Assembly (NCBI GenBank): GCA_036365145.1
Contig: JAEOAD010002858.1
Location: forward strand, 1 to 64,000
Direction: 5' to 3'
DNA length: 64,000 nucleotides
DNA from: Orientallactaga sibirica
Lineage: Eukaryota > Chordata > Mammalia > Rodentia > Dipodidae
Below, one piece after another: positions 12,801-22,626 of this stretch (the first letter of the stretch is position 1; every line of letters starts with the position of its first letter). The position numbers and the translations under genes were made by a program. The notes under the pieces were generated by a model. It saw nothing but the letters and a program-made list of their open reading frames with translations, had not been told where the DNA came from and made no database searches.

Positions 12801-15800
12801 AACAAACCTAAATTGAGAACTTTGTACTGTGTGAAATGAGCTAATTCGGTTCTAGGAATCAGTTTCCTTTCTACGAAGATGGTTGAGTTTAGCAAGTTCA
12901 AACTTTCCTTGTTAATGTGCTCTAAAAAGATGTCCAAGTCAGTAGATTTGCCTCATTGGTAAAGTAGTTTGTTGAGAAAACAAACATCTTCATTGACGAA
13001 CACTGTACTGTGTGAAAAAAGCTAATTTCGTTCTAGAATTCAGTTGCTTTCCTATAAAGAAGGTTGAGTGCAGCCAGTTCAAACTTTCCTTGTTTATATA
13101 ATCTAAAAAGATGCACAACATAGTAGATTGGCCTCATTTCTGAAGTATTTTCTTTAGCAAATAAACATCTTCAGTACCAAACACTGTACTGTGTGAAATA
13201 AGTTAATTCGTTTCTAGGAATCAGTTTAATTTCTACGAAGAAGGTTGAGTGCAGCAAGTTCAAACTTTCCTTGTTAATGTAATCTAAAAAGATGCACAAC
13301 TTAGTAGATTGGCCTCATTTCTAAAGTAGTTTGTTTAGAAAACAAACATCTTCATTTCCGAACACTGTATTATGTGAAGTAAGCTAGTTCCGTTCTAGGA
13401 ATCACTTGGTTTCCTACGAAGAAGGTTGAGTGCAGCAAGTTCAAACTTTCCTAGTTTGTGTAATCTAACAAGATGTACAAGTTAGTGCATTCGCCTCATT
13501 TCTAAAGTAGTTTCTTTAGAAAAGAAACATATTCAGTACCGAACACTGTACTGTGTGCAATAAGGTAATTCAGTTCAAGGAATCAGTTTAATTTCAACGA
13601 AGATGGTTGAGTGCAACTAGTTCAAACTTTCCTTGTTAATGTAATCTAAAAAGATGCACAACTTAGAAGATTGGCCTCATTTGTAAAGTAGTTTGTTTAC
13701 AAAACAAACATCTTCATTCCCGAACACTATACTATGTGAAATGAGCTAGTTCGGTTCTGGGAATCACTTGCTTTCCTACGAAGAAGTTTGAGTGCAGCAA
13801 GTTCAAACTTTCCTCGTTTGTGTAATCTAACAAGATGTACAAGTTAGTGGATTCACGTCATTTCTAAAGTGGTTTCCTTATATAACAAACATCTTCAGTA
13901 GTGAACACTGTACTGTGTGAAATAAGTTAATTCGGTTTTAGGAATCAGTTTCCTTTCTACGAAGATGGTTGAGTGCAGCAAGTTCAAACTTTCCTTTTTA
14001 ATGTAATCTAAAAAGATGGCCAAGTTAGCAGAGTCACCTCATTTGTAAAGTAGTTTGTTGAGAAAATTACCATCTTTATTGCCGAACATTGTACTGTGTG
14101 AAATAAGCTCATTCGGTTCTAGGAATCACTTGCTTTCCTACAAAGAAGGTTGAGTGCAGCAAGTTCAAACTTTCTTTGTTAATGTAATCTAAAAAGATGC
14201 ACAACTTATTAGATTGCCCTCATTTCTAAAGTAGTTTCTTTAGAAAAAAACATCTTCAGTACCAAACACTGTACTGTGTGAAATAAGTTAATTCGCTTCT
14301 AGGAATAATTTTAATTTCTACGAAGATGGTTGAGTGCAGCAAGTTCAAACTTTCCTTGTTAATGTAATCTAAAAAGATGGCCAAGTTAATAGATTCGCCT
14401 CATTTGTAAAGTAGTTTGTTCAGAAAACAAACATCTTCATTGCCAAACATTGTACTGGGTGAAATAAGCTCATTCGGTTCTAGGAATCAGTTGCTTTCCT
14501 ATAAAGAAGGTTGAGTGCAGCAAGTGCAAACTTTCCTTGTTAATGTAATCTGAACAGATGCACAACTTAGTAGATTGGCCTCATTTCTAAAGTAGTTTGT
14601 TTACAAAACAAACATCTTCATTACCGAACACTATACTATGTGAAATGAGCTAGTTCGGTTCTAGGAATCATTTGCTTTCCTACGAAGAACGTTGAGTGCA
14701 GCACGTTCAAGCTTTCCTAGTTTGTGTAATCTAACAAGATGTACAAGTTAGTGCATTTGCCTCATTTCTAAAGTAGTTTCTTTAGAAAAGAAACATCTTC
14801 AGTACTGAACACTGTATTGTGTGAAATAACGTAAATCGGTTCTAGGAATCAGTTTAATTCCTACGAAGATGGTTGAGTGCAGCAAGTTCAAACTTCCCTT
14901 GTTAATGTAATCTAAAAAGATGCACAACTTGGAAGATTGGCCTCATTTCTAAAGTAGTTTGTTTACAAAACAAACATCTTCATTACCGAAAACTATACTA
15001 TGTGAAATGAGCTAGTTCGGTTCTAGGAATCACTTGCTTTCCTACGAAGAAGGATGAGTGTAGCAAGTTCAAACTTTCCTCGTTTGTGTAATCTAAGAAG
15101 ATGTACAAGTTAGTGGATTCGCGTCATTTCTAAAGTGGTTTCTGTAGAAAACAAACATGTTCAGTACTGAACACTGTACTATGTGAAATAAGTTAATTCG
15201 GTTTTAGGAATCAGTTTCCTTTCTCCAAAGATGGTTGAGTGCAGCAAGTTCAAACTTTCCTTGTTAATGTAATCTAAAAAGGTGGCCAAGTTAGCAGAGT
15301 CACCTCATTTGTAAAATAGTTTGTTGAGAAAATTAACATCTTTATCGCCGAATATTGTACTGTGTGAAATAAGCTCATTCGGTTCTAGGAATCACTTGCT
15401 TTCCTACAAAGAAGGTTGAGTGCAGCAAGTTCAAATTTCCTTGTTAATGTAATCTAAAAAGATGCACAACTTAGTAGATTGGCCTCATTTCTAAAGTAGT
15501 GTCTTTAGAAAAGAAACATCTTCATTACCGAACACTGTACTGTGTGAAATAAGTGAATTCGCTTCTAGGAAGCAGTTTAATTTCTACGAAGAAGGTTGAG
15601 TGCAGCAAGTTCAAACTTTCCTTTTTAATGTAATCTCAAAAGATGGCCAAGTTAGAAGATTCGCCTCATTTGTAAAGTACTTTGTTGAGGAAACAAACAT
15701 CTTCATTGCCGAACATTGTACTGAGTGAAATAAGCTCATTCGGTTCTAGGAATCAGTTGTTTTCCTACAAAGAAGGTTGAGTGCAGCAAGTTCAAAGTTT

Positions 15801-16380
15801 CCTTGTTAATGTAATCTGAAAAGTTGCACAACTTAGTAGATTGGCCTCATTTCTAAAGTAGTTTGTTTTGAAAAGAAACATCTTCATTACTGAACACTAG
15901 AGTATGTGAAATGAGCTAGTTTGTTTCTAGGAATCACTTGCTTTCCTTCTAAGAAGGTTGAGTGCAGCAAGTTCAAACTTTCCTCGTTTGTGTAATCTAC
16001 CAAGATTTACAAGTTAGTGGATTCTCGTCGTTTCTAAAGTGGTTTCGTTATAAAACAAACATCTTCAGTAGTGAACACTGTACTGTGTGAAATAAGTTAA
16101 TTCGGTTCTATGAATGAGTTTCCTTTCTACGAAGATGGTTTAGTGCAGCAAGTTCAAACTTTCCTTGTTAATGTAATCTAAAAAGATGAAAGATGGCCAA
16201 GTTAGCAGAGTCACCTCATTTGTAAAGTAGTTTGTTGAGAAAATTAACATCTTTATTGCCGAACATTGTACTGTGTGAAATAAGCTCATTCGGTTCTAGG
16301 AATCACTTGCTTTCCTACAAAGAAGGTTGAGTGCAGCAAGTTCAAACTTTCCTTGTTAATGTAATCTTAAAAGATGCACA

Positions 16381-16580
16381 ACTCATTTGTAAGGTAGTTT
16401 GTTGAGAAAATTAACATCTTTATTGCCGAACATTGTACTGTGTGAAATAAGCTCATTCGGTTCTAGGAATCAGTTGCTTTCCTACAAAGAAGGTTCAGTG
16501 CAGCAAGTTCAAACTTTCCTTGTTAATGGAATCTAAAAAGGTGCACAACTTAGTAGATTGGCCTCATTTCTAAGTTAATT
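16381..16580 (+). other. Two rearranged monomers (recombination junctions)
   Basis: At about 16381 a C-type start ('gatgcacaa') joins directly to a B/E-type end ('ctcatttgtaaggtag'), losing about 14 bp. At about 16573 'catttctaa' joins directly to 'gttaattcgcttctagg', removing about 63 bp of a monomer at a short shared 'taa' word. Just upstream, near 16181, 'agatgaaagatgg' shows a 7 bp duplication. Confidence 0.75.
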
Positions 16581-17037
16581 CGCTTCTAGGAATCAGTTTA
16601 ATTTCTACGAAGAAGGTTGAGTGCAGCAAGTTCAAACTTTCCTTGTTAATGTAATCTAAAAAGATGGCTAAGTTAGAAGATTCGCCTCATTTGTAAAGTA
16701 CTTTGTTGAGAAAACAAACATCTTCATTGCCGAACATTGTACTGTGTGAAATAAGCTCATTCGGTTCTAGGAATCACTTGCTTTCCTACAAAGAAGGTTG
16801 AGTGCAGCAAGTTCAAACTTACCTTGTTAATGTAATGTAAAAAGATGCACAACTTAGTAGATTGGCCTCATTTCTAAAGTAGTTTTTTTAGAAAAGAAAT
16901 ATCTTCAGTACCGAACACTGTACTGTGTGAAATAAGTGAATTTGCTTCTAGGAATCAGTTTCATTTCTACGAAGATGGTTGAGTGCAGCAAGTTCAAACT
17001 TTCCTTGTTAATGTAATCTAAAAAGATGGCCAAGTTA

Positions 17038-17043
17038 GTAGAT
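17038..17043. repeat. ERV-1 target-site duplication, left
   Basis: GTAGAT, repeated at 23801-23806. The satellite monomer resumes in phase after the right copy. A 6 bp duplication fits class II ERV integrases. Confidence 0.93.
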
Positions 17044-17071
17044 TGCAGGGAGCTAGAGCAAACGCCATTAG

Positions 17072-17085
17072 AAGATGGCGCTGGC
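17072..17085 (+). promoter_or_regulatory. YY1-like site in ERV-1 5' LTR
   Basis: AAGATGGCGCTGGC fits the YY1 consensus core (AAnATGGCG). The same 14-mer lies near the LTR start in ERV-2 (30215-30228) and ERV-3 (56499-56512, - strand), although those LTRs otherwise differ. Confidence 0.6.
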
Positions 17086-17223
17086 TTCCTGTCAGTGTTG
17101 AGGTAAACAACTCCATATTAGGCAGCGTCTTGGCGCTAACCTTACTCAAGGTATGCGTACACGTGTGACGCAACCTGTCCCGAGCCTATCCCGTGGTATC
17201 TGCTTGTGGCAAGTTTCTTGCAA

Positions 17224-17262
17224 CCAATCAGTAAGCGCCTCATAGCAGTACGCCCTATAAAA
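17224..17262 (+). promoter_or_regulatory. ERV-1 LTR core promoter (CCAAT and TATA box)
   Basis: CCAAT at 17224-17228 and TATAAAA at 17256-17262 are spaced as in a pol II promoter; transcription should start some 25-30 bp after the TATA box. AATAAA follows at 17327, as expected in R. The 3' LTR keeps CCAAT and TATAAAA. Confidence 0.8.
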
Positions 17263-17402
17263 GCAGCTGCAGATTTGCACCCCTCGCCCCTCGCCATCAG
17301 CTTTCCTGTTAACCAAGAGGCTCGCCAATAAAGTGTGATCAAGAAGAATCCTCGCCTTGTGGTCGTTCCTTTTCCTGCAGGTCGGGAGGTTCGCCCGCAA
17401 AG

Positions 17403-17420
17403 TGGTGCCGAAGCCCGGGA
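17403..17420 (+). other. Primer binding site, tRNA-Phe-like
   Basis: TGGTGCCGAAGCCCGGGA starts 3 bases after the LTR. It differs by one base from the complement of the tRNA-Phe 3' end (TGGTGCCGAAACCCGGGA), the primer type used by IAP elements. Confidence 0.8.
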
Positions 17421-17494
17421 CGCCGGGTGCCTTGCGGTCGCCAGGCGGGGGCCGAAGAGGATCCAGAACTTGACACACGGAGAGGAAGACGTCG

Positions 17495-17500
17495 GTAAGT
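17495..17500 (+). promoter_or_regulatory. Splice donor in the ERV-1 leader
   Basis: CG/GTAAGT is a strong 5' splice-site match between primer site and gag, where a retrovirus makes its spliced env mRNA. The same context, 'gacgtcggtaagtcatcccc', is kept in ERV-3 (61074-61079, - strand). Confidence 0.65.
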
Positions 17501-17511
17501 CATCCCCAGGT

Positions 17512-18163
17512 ATGCTGTATTTTGACTTAGAGATTTTTTTGGTCCTTGCTGTTGCCTTTCCCCTGTGGGTACTGCTTTTCATCGTGTACTCCTGTTTGAG
17601 TAAGGGCAGTCACAAGGACATCATCAGAGAGGGACGGAGGGCGCTAGCCAGACACCAGGATAGCCTTTCTGAGTCAGACACAAATGGGGAAATACAAGCT
17701 AGGCCTAGGAAAAAAGGGGAAATAAAAAAAGGAGAACAAAAACAAGAAAAAGATAAAAGTTTACAAGAAGAGCTCAAAGAAATAGGTGAAACTTACTCTT
17801 GCCCGCCCTTTGGGGGACAGAGGAGCCTCTGTTAGGAAGTATCCTATTCTAGAGGAGTTTGCACATTTAAATGTGCTGGAGGCAGATGATGAGACTAGCT
17901 CAGATTCTGAAAAGGAGGAAGAAGATAAACTAACTGAAGAGGAAGAGGAGGGACTGGAGGAGGCTGCTGCCCATTATGATAGGGAGCGATGTAGGCCTCT
18001 GCCCAGGCGCCCTCTATTGATGGGGAGGTCAGAAGATAGGGGGTATGGCCCTGTACAGAAGGTGGAGCCTTCGGCACCGCCACCCTATATCCCCCAGAGG
18101 ACAGGTGCCGCTTCATTAGGGCAAAACCTGGTCACGGCTGGCCTCCGCCTTCCCAGTCTTTGA
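17512..18163 (+). pseudogene. gag: ERV-1 gag, N-terminal part (frameshifted)
   Basis: Gag matrix and linker region. The ATG at 17512, 12 bp after the splice donor, opens a 108-codon frame to 17835 whose first 30 or so residues are strongly hydrophobic (e.g. FLVLAVAFPLWVLLFIVYSC). This resembles the ER-targeting N-terminus known for IAP Gag rather than a myristoylated matrix. A basic, Lys/Glu-rich stretch follows. The reading then passes to another frame (open 17786-18163) with an acidic Asp/Glu run and the late-domain cluster PSAPPPY, which combines PSAP (TSG101-binding) and PPPY (NEDD4-type WW-binding) motifs. A further shift near 18120 leads into capsid. At least two frameshifts therefore break this part. 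Assignment to gag is firm from position and motifs; the exact mature-protein borders are not visible. Confidence 0.85.
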
Positions 18164-19217
18164 AGACCCGGCAACCAATCAAAGAAGGCATGAACCGGTC
18201 TCCTATAAACAACTGAAGGATTTGGTTCAGGCAGTGAAAGATTTTGGACCAGGCGCAGATTACTCAATTGCGCTGTTGCGCAGGATTATTGCAGTTCCCT
18301 TAACTCCTACAGATTGGATGGAGTTAGCAAAGGCTTGCCTTTCAAAAGGCCAGTATCTTGAGTTCAAATCCTTGGCTACGGATAACGCTCAGACACAGGC
18401 TAGACAGAACCTTCAAGATGGCCATCCTCACTGGACAGTTGATATGCTCTTGGGGCTTGGTCCCTATACAGCTGACCAGGTAAATTTGCCACTAGAAGTG
18501 TATCAACAGGTCAATGATGTTCACTACCGAGCCTGGAGAGCCATTCACAATAAAGGGGAAGTGGCTGGTAACTTAAAAATTATTCAAGGCTCAACAGAAC
18601 CTTTTGCAGACTTTGCTGCCAGAATGATGGATGCTGCAGAGAGAACCATAGGTACAGCAGATCATACTATGCCCTTTGTGCTTCAACTAATATATGAACA
18701 GAGTACAAAGGAATGTCAGAGAGCAATAAATCCTGTCCGGAAAAAAGGGATAGATGCGTGTCGTGAAATTGGCGGACCCCTGTCCAATGCGGGCCTGGCA
18801 GGAGCAGTTCTTGCTGCCACAAAGTCTCATCAGGCTCAAGGCTCGAAGGGATGTTTTAAGTGTGGACAGCCTGGGCATTTTAAACGCCAGTACCCTCAAC
18901 CTGGGGGCCATGCGGCCCCCAGGGGGGATGTCCAAAAGCAGCGCCCTCCGGGTACCTGTCCGAGATGTAAAAAGGGTAAGCATTGGGCCAATGAATGCAG
19001 GTCAGTGAGAGATATCAATGGGATGCCCATACCACCTCTTCAACAAAGGCAGGAATCAAAAAACGGGATGAGGGGCCCCCGTCCCCAGGGCCCACAAATA
19101 TATGGGGCATTCCAGGCGCCTGCCCCAATAATGGGCCCGCCACCGTCCTCTCAGTCCGAAGAGCCACATCAGGTTCCGCAGGGCTGGAACTCCGTGCCGC
19201 CGCCGCACTGGTCCTAA
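18120..19217 (+). pseudogene. gag: ERV-1 gag, capsid and nucleocapsid part
   Basis: Open in one frame from 18120 to the stop at 19217; there is no initiating ATG because it continues gag after a frameshift. Capsid is recognised by the major homology region, IQGSTEPFADFAARMMDAAE (about 18582-18641), with its usual Gln, Gly, Glu, Phe and Arg. Nucleocapsid has two CCHC knuckles. The second ([14 protein letters not shown]) is intact. The first (CFKCGQPGHFKRQY) has Tyr where the last zinc-binding Cys should be, probably a TGC to TAC change. The C-terminus is rich in Pro and Gln. It overlaps pro, which lies in the -1 frame; the slippery site A AAA AAC at 19058-19064 lies within the overlap. Confidence 0.92.
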
Positions 19218-19981
19218 CCCCTGACGTGAGTGTACAAGCCCTGGAAACGGATGTCTGTGGGCCCCTGAGAGGAGACACCGTGGGCCTTCTCTTGCGCTCA
19301 TCGTCAACTTTGAAGGGATTGATTGTTTTTCCTGGAGTCATTGATCCTGATTACAAGGGTATCATTAAGGTCCTGTGTCACTCCCCTTATGGGGTTGTGT
19401 CTATTGCCCCGGGGGATCGTATTGCCCAGCTATTGATTCTGCCTTCCAGCCATTCTTCCTTCCCTGCGGAAAATAAAGAAAGGGGAAGTGAAGGTTTTGG
19501 GTCCACTGGTGTGGACCTAGCATGTCTGTCCTTAGAGTTAGATCAAAGACCACTTTTGCAGTTAACCATAGAGGGAAAAATATTTTCAGGTTTGGTTGAT
19601 ACTGGGGCAGATAGAAGTATTATTCAGATGAACTCTTGGCCAAAATCTTGGCCTGTTCAGAAGTCTTCTCAGACTCTGCAGGGCCTAGGGTATGCTGAGA
19701 CACCACAGATGAGTGCAAAAGAATTAACTTGGTATACTGAGGAGGGACAAAAAGGAAAAATACAGCCTTTTGTGCTGGCTGTCCCAATTAATTTATGGGG
19801 CAGGGATGTTCAGTCCCAGATGCGCCTCCGTCTGACCAATGACTATTCGGAGGCTAGTAAAAATATGATGAAAATGCAAGGTTTTGTCCCAAACCAGGGA
19901 CTGGGTAAATGCCTCCAGGGGCGCCCAGAACCAATTATTCCAAAAGAAAAGTTGGATCGTCAGGGGCTGGGTTTTTCCTAG
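18995..19981 (+). CDS. pro: ERV-1 pro: dUTPase, aspartic protease and G-patch
   Basis: A 328-codon open frame in the -1 frame relative to gag; real translation would begin at the frameshift (19064), not at an ATG. The dUTPase domain covers about residues 60-171: SAGLELRA (motif I, with Glu where Asp is usual), PGVIDPDY (motif III with Asp and Tyr), RIAQLLILP (motif IV) and GSEGFGSTG (motif V). The retropepsin domain has the catalytic DTGA at residues 202-205 and GRD at 269-271. A G-patch follows at about 288-312 ([14 protein letters not shown]). dUTPase limits uracil in viral DNA; the protease would cleave Gag and Pol. The frame has no stop, unlike gag and pol around it. The altered motif I makes dUTPase activity doubtful. 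Confidence 0.9.
   Translation: MQVSERYQWDAHTTSSTKAGIKKRDEGPPSPGPTNIWGIPGACPNNGPATVLSVRRATSGSAGLELRAAAALVLTPDVSVQALETDVCGPLRGDTVGLLLRSSSTLKGLIVFPGVIDPDYKGIIKVLCHSPYGVVSIAPGDRIAQLLILPSSHSSFPAENKERGSEGFGSTGVDLACLSLELDQRPLLQLTIEGKIFSGLVDTGADRSIIQMNSWPKSWPVQKSSQTLQGLGYAETPQMSAKELTWYTEEGQKGKIQPFVLAVPINLWGRDVQSQMRLRLTNDYSEASKNMMKMQGFVPNQGLGKCLQGRPEPIIPKEKLDRQGLGFS
19058..19064 (+). promoter_or_regulatory. gag-pro ribosomal frameshift heptamer
   Basis: A AAA AAC with AAA and AAC as the gag-frame codons, exactly the X XXY YYZ form used by betaretroviruses. Shifting -1 here enters the pro frame (...KKRDEG...). GC-rich sequence (gggatgaggggcccccgtcc) follows within a few bases, where a stimulating RNA structure would lie. 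Confidence 0.85.
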
Positions 19982-20426
19982 GGGCTGTTGAAAATACTGC
20001 TTCCAGAAGAATACAGGTACCCATACCCTGGTTGACTCAGAAAGCTATATGGGTTCCTCAATGGCCCCTATCACAGGAAAAGCTGGAAGCAGCTCAGAAG
20101 TTAGTTCAGGAACAGTTAGATCTTGGTCATCTGGAGCCTTCTGTCTCCCCATGGAACACCCCAATATTTGTGATTAAGAAGCAGTCAGGCAAGTGGAGAT
20201 TGCTTCATGACCTAAGGGCGGTCAATGATCAAATGCAGGTCTTGGGGCCAGTTCAGAGAGGCCTGCCAGCGCTCTCTGCTTTGCCTAAGGGCTGGCCAGT
20301 GATGGTCTTAGATATTAAGGACTGTTTCTTTTCTATACCTCTTTGCTCCCAGGATAGGGGGAACGCTTTGCTTTTACCCTCCCCTCAACCAATCATGAGA
20401 GACCGGATGCCCGCTTCCAATGGTGT
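19909..20426 (+). pseudogene. pol: ERV-1 pol: reverse transcriptase, N-terminal part
   Basis: Frame open from 19909, one step -1 from pro. RT fingers and palm are clear: [20 protein letters not shown], then [11 protein letters not shown], then motif [14 protein letters not shown], whose Asp (about residue 135) binds catalytic metal. After '[13 protein letters not shown]' the frame is lost between about 20360 and 20410: the next residues do not look like RT, while RT motif B appears in another frame at 20427. A small indel here therefore inactivates RT. Use as a polymerase would also need the pro-pol frameshift upstream. Confidence 0.92.
19969..19975 (+). promoter_or_regulatory. Probable pro-pol frameshift heptamer
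   Basis: G GGT TTT, with GGT and TTT as pro-frame codons just before the pro stop (TCC TAG). A -1 slip enters the pol frame, which is open here and continues into RT. The form fits X XXY YYZ, but this heptamer is less typical than the gag-pro site. Confidence 0.6.
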
Positions 20427-21281
20427 GTGTTGCCCCAGGGAATGGCTAATAGTCCCACTATATGTCAGCTATTTGTGGACTCTGCTCTGATCTCTGTACG
20501 ACAAGAGTTTCCTTCTCTCCGCATGATTCATTATATGGATGATATTTTACTGACTGCCCCTACGTTGCCTGTTCTGCATGCTTCTTTTGAGAAGGTTATT
20601 AAGGCATTAGAGGATAGTGGGTTGACAATAGCCCCAGAAAAGATTCAACAGACGGACTCAGTTACATTTTTGGGATCTGTCATCAGTCCACATTCAGTCA
20701 GGCCGCAAAAGATGTGCATCCGTACCTCGCATTTACATACTCTGAATGATTTCCAAAAATTACTGGGAGATATTAATTGGTTACGAGGATTTCTTCATGT
20801 GCCTCGAGCAGATTTGTTGCCACTCTTTTCTATACTTGAAGGCAACCCTGATGTCACATCCCCCCGCGAGCTCACACAGCCTGCCCGTGAGGCTCTTAAT
20901 AAGATTGAAGAGGCACTTATGAGGGCGCAACTTGATCGATTTGAACCTTCAAAGCCACTTCTCCTGTGCATTCTTAAGACTAAGGATGTTCCCACGGGAG
21001 TACTTTGGCAGGAAGGGCCCCTGCTGTGGCTTCATGGGCATTCCTTGGGAGCCCGTACCCTTCAATATTTCCCGCAGTTGGTGGCCCAACAGGCCTGCCT
21101 GGGACTTAAATATTGCTTGATGCACTTTGTGCGGCTCCCTGACAAACTTATTATCCCCTATACTAAAGAGCAAGTAGAGGTTTTATCTGGCACTGTGGAT
21201 GATTGGGGCATCCTTATGTGTGCTTTTTCCGAATGTCATAGACAATCATTATCCAAAGAGCCCTATTCTATCCTTTGTTGA
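20427..21281 (+). pseudogene. pol: ERV-1 pol: RT motifs B and C, thumb and connection
   Basis: Continues RT in a second frame. Starts at motif B ([13 protein letters not shown]), followed by the catalytic motif C in IHYMDDILL (YMDD at residues 36-39 of this frame), then VTFLGSVISP, a DINWLRGFLHVP thumb segment and the connection domain. The first codon is TTG within the gene, not a start. The frame ends at 21281, but the pol reading has already passed to the frame opened at 21199: NHYPKSPIL in that frame continues the connection domain, placing a second frameshift near 21230. Confidence 0.92.
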
Positions 21282-22257
21282 ACACAATTTAGTCTATTTC
21301 CCAAGAGTTACTGTTCAGGATCCTATTGCATCAGCCCCGGCCATCTTTACTGATGGGTCAAAATCTGGCCGCGGAGCGTATTTGGTGCAGGGGTCAGAAC
21401 CGGTGGTGAGAATGTTTAGACCTGAGTCCCCTCAAATTGTGGAATGTATGATTGTTTTGGAGGTTTTTCAGACCTTCTCCAATTCTTTCAACTTGTTTAC
21501 AGATTCCCAATATGTGGCCAATGCCGTCGCTGGCTTAGAAATTGCTGCCTCTATCCGATCTGCTAGTATAATTTCCAATGTTCTTTTGCAACTCCAGTCT
21601 TTGATTTTACAGCGAACGTGCCCTTTCTATGTCACTCATATTCGTGCACATTCTTTGTTGCCTGGCCCTTTGTCACAAGCTAATGATATGGTTGACAAGG
21701 CCACTAGGTTGGCCATGCTTTCCCTAGATAATTCCAAGGCCTTAGCCACTGAATTTCACAGATTATATCATGTCCCTGCAAATACCTTGAGGAAAAGATT
21801 CTCTATCTCAAGAAATGAGGCGCGAGACATTGTAAAATCTTGTCAGTCTTGTGTCACTTTTCTGCCCTCCCCTCATGTGGGTGTTAATCCCCGAGGCCTC
21901 CGTCCTGGTGATCTTTGGCAAATGGATGTGACTCATCTCCCTGAGTTTGGAAGATTGAAATATTTACATGTCTCAGTGGACACTTGTTCAGGAATTATCT
22001 TCGCCTCGCCGTTGGCGGGTGAGAAGGCCTCTCATGTAAAAACCCACTGCCTGGAGGCCTGGGCAGCATGGGGAAAGCCACGCCGTTTAAAAACTGATAA
22101 TGGCCCGGCATATACATCTACTGGTTTTCGGGCCTTTTGTTCGCAGATGCAAGTTGCCCACACCACTGGCCTTCCTTATAATCCACAAGGCCAAGGCATT
22201 GTGGAGAGAGCCAATAAGAGTATCAAAGCCATTTTATTTAAACAAAAGAGGGGATAG
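21199..22257 (+). pseudogene. pol: ERV-1 pol: RNase H and integrase
   Basis: Third pol frame, 352 codons. RNase H: Asp52 (FTDGSKSG), Glu82, Asp102 (FTDSQYV) and Asp166 after HIRAHSLLPGPLSQAND. Integrase: zinc-binding HHCC with His187, His191, Cys215 and Cys218, then the catalytic core Asp243 ([10 protein letters not shown]), Asp300 (LKTDNGPAY) and Glu336 (PQGQGIVERAN). There are 35 residues between the second Asp and the Glu, the DD35E spacing. The triad is complete. The frame stops at 22257 after KQKRG because a run of five G in ERV-3 (gaggggga) is four here, a one-base loss. The first codons up to about residue 15 are out of frame with pol. Confidence 0.93.
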
Positions 22258-22626
22258 CAGAAGATGCAACCCCTAAGGAGAGGGTTTCTTAGCCCTCTTC
22301 ACCCTTAATTTTTAATTTTGGACAATAATGATAAGTCTGCAGCTGACAGGCACAGTCAAGATGTGGCCCAGTCACCCAGAGAAGTGGTGATGTGGAAAGA
22401 TGTCCTAGATGATAAATGGAAAGGACCGGATCTTGTTATAATAAGATCCAGGGGAGCTGTTTGTGTTTTTCCACAGGACCAGGAATCGCCCCACTGGGTT
22501 CCAAGCCGGCTGGTGAGAACAGTCCACCCTTCCTCAGGAGAAAACCTGGAGATTCAGAATGATTCGTGGAAACGGGATGTGGAGGAGCCTGGGGATGATG
22601 GCTCTCCAGATCCTGGCACTCAGTAG
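22258..22626 (+). pseudogene. pol: ERV-1 pol: integrase C-terminal domain remnant
   Basis: After the premature stop, a short stretch carries a 16-17 bp insertion relative to ERV-3 ('aaggagagggtttctt') and one T less in a T run. Together with the G loss these restore the pol frame, which is open again from 22318. It encodes [18 protein letters not shown] and [11 protein letters not shown], matching the SH3-like DNA-binding C-terminus of retroviral integrase. It overlaps the env start at 22559, as in betaretroviruses. Confidence 0.85.

Larger units (their letters stand above)
1..17043 (+). repeat. Satellite array, block 1 (180-181 bp monomers)
   Basis: Head-to-tail repeats of about 180-181 bp fill the whole block, recognisable by recurring words such as 'gcaagttcaaactttcct', 'cgcctcatttctaaagtag' and 'gtactgtgtgaaataag'. 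Monomer starts (the 'aggaatca' word) fall near 184, 364, 545, 724, 905 and so on. Three main types alternate. A has 'cctagtttgtgtaatctaac' and 'gatgtacaag'. B has 'cagtttaatttctacgaag' and 'gatggccaag'. C has 'gatgcacaac' and 'gattggcctc'. Minor type D has 'tttcctttctacg', 'gagtttagc' and 'gatgtccaag'; E has 'gcagagtcacc' and 'gagaaaattaac'. There are about 94 monomers, all in one orientation. No gene is supported; open frames here are short and recur with the repeat. The last 6 bases (GTAGAT) are the target duplication of ERV-1. Confidence 0.97.
17044..17399 (+). repeat. ERV-1 5' LTR
   Basis: Begins TGCAGGGAGC and ends CGCCCGCA. Contains a YY1-like site (17072-17085), CCAAT (17224-17228), TATAAAA (17256-17262) and AATAAA (17327-17332) in the usual U3-R-U5 order. 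Matches the 3' LTR along its length. Confidence 0.95.

Noticed and set aside
1..17043. CRISPR-like array
   Set aside because: Units are contiguous ~180 bp monomers without spacers, in a mammalian setting.
17142..17582. Antisense and LTR-spanning open frames in ERV-1
   Set aside because: They cross the LTR, primer site and gag leader and overlap the true gag frames; they are shadows.
20427..21281. Treating each pol frame as a separate gene
   Set aside because: Motif order (RT A, B, C, RNase H, integrase) is continuous across frames, so these are pieces of one broken pol.
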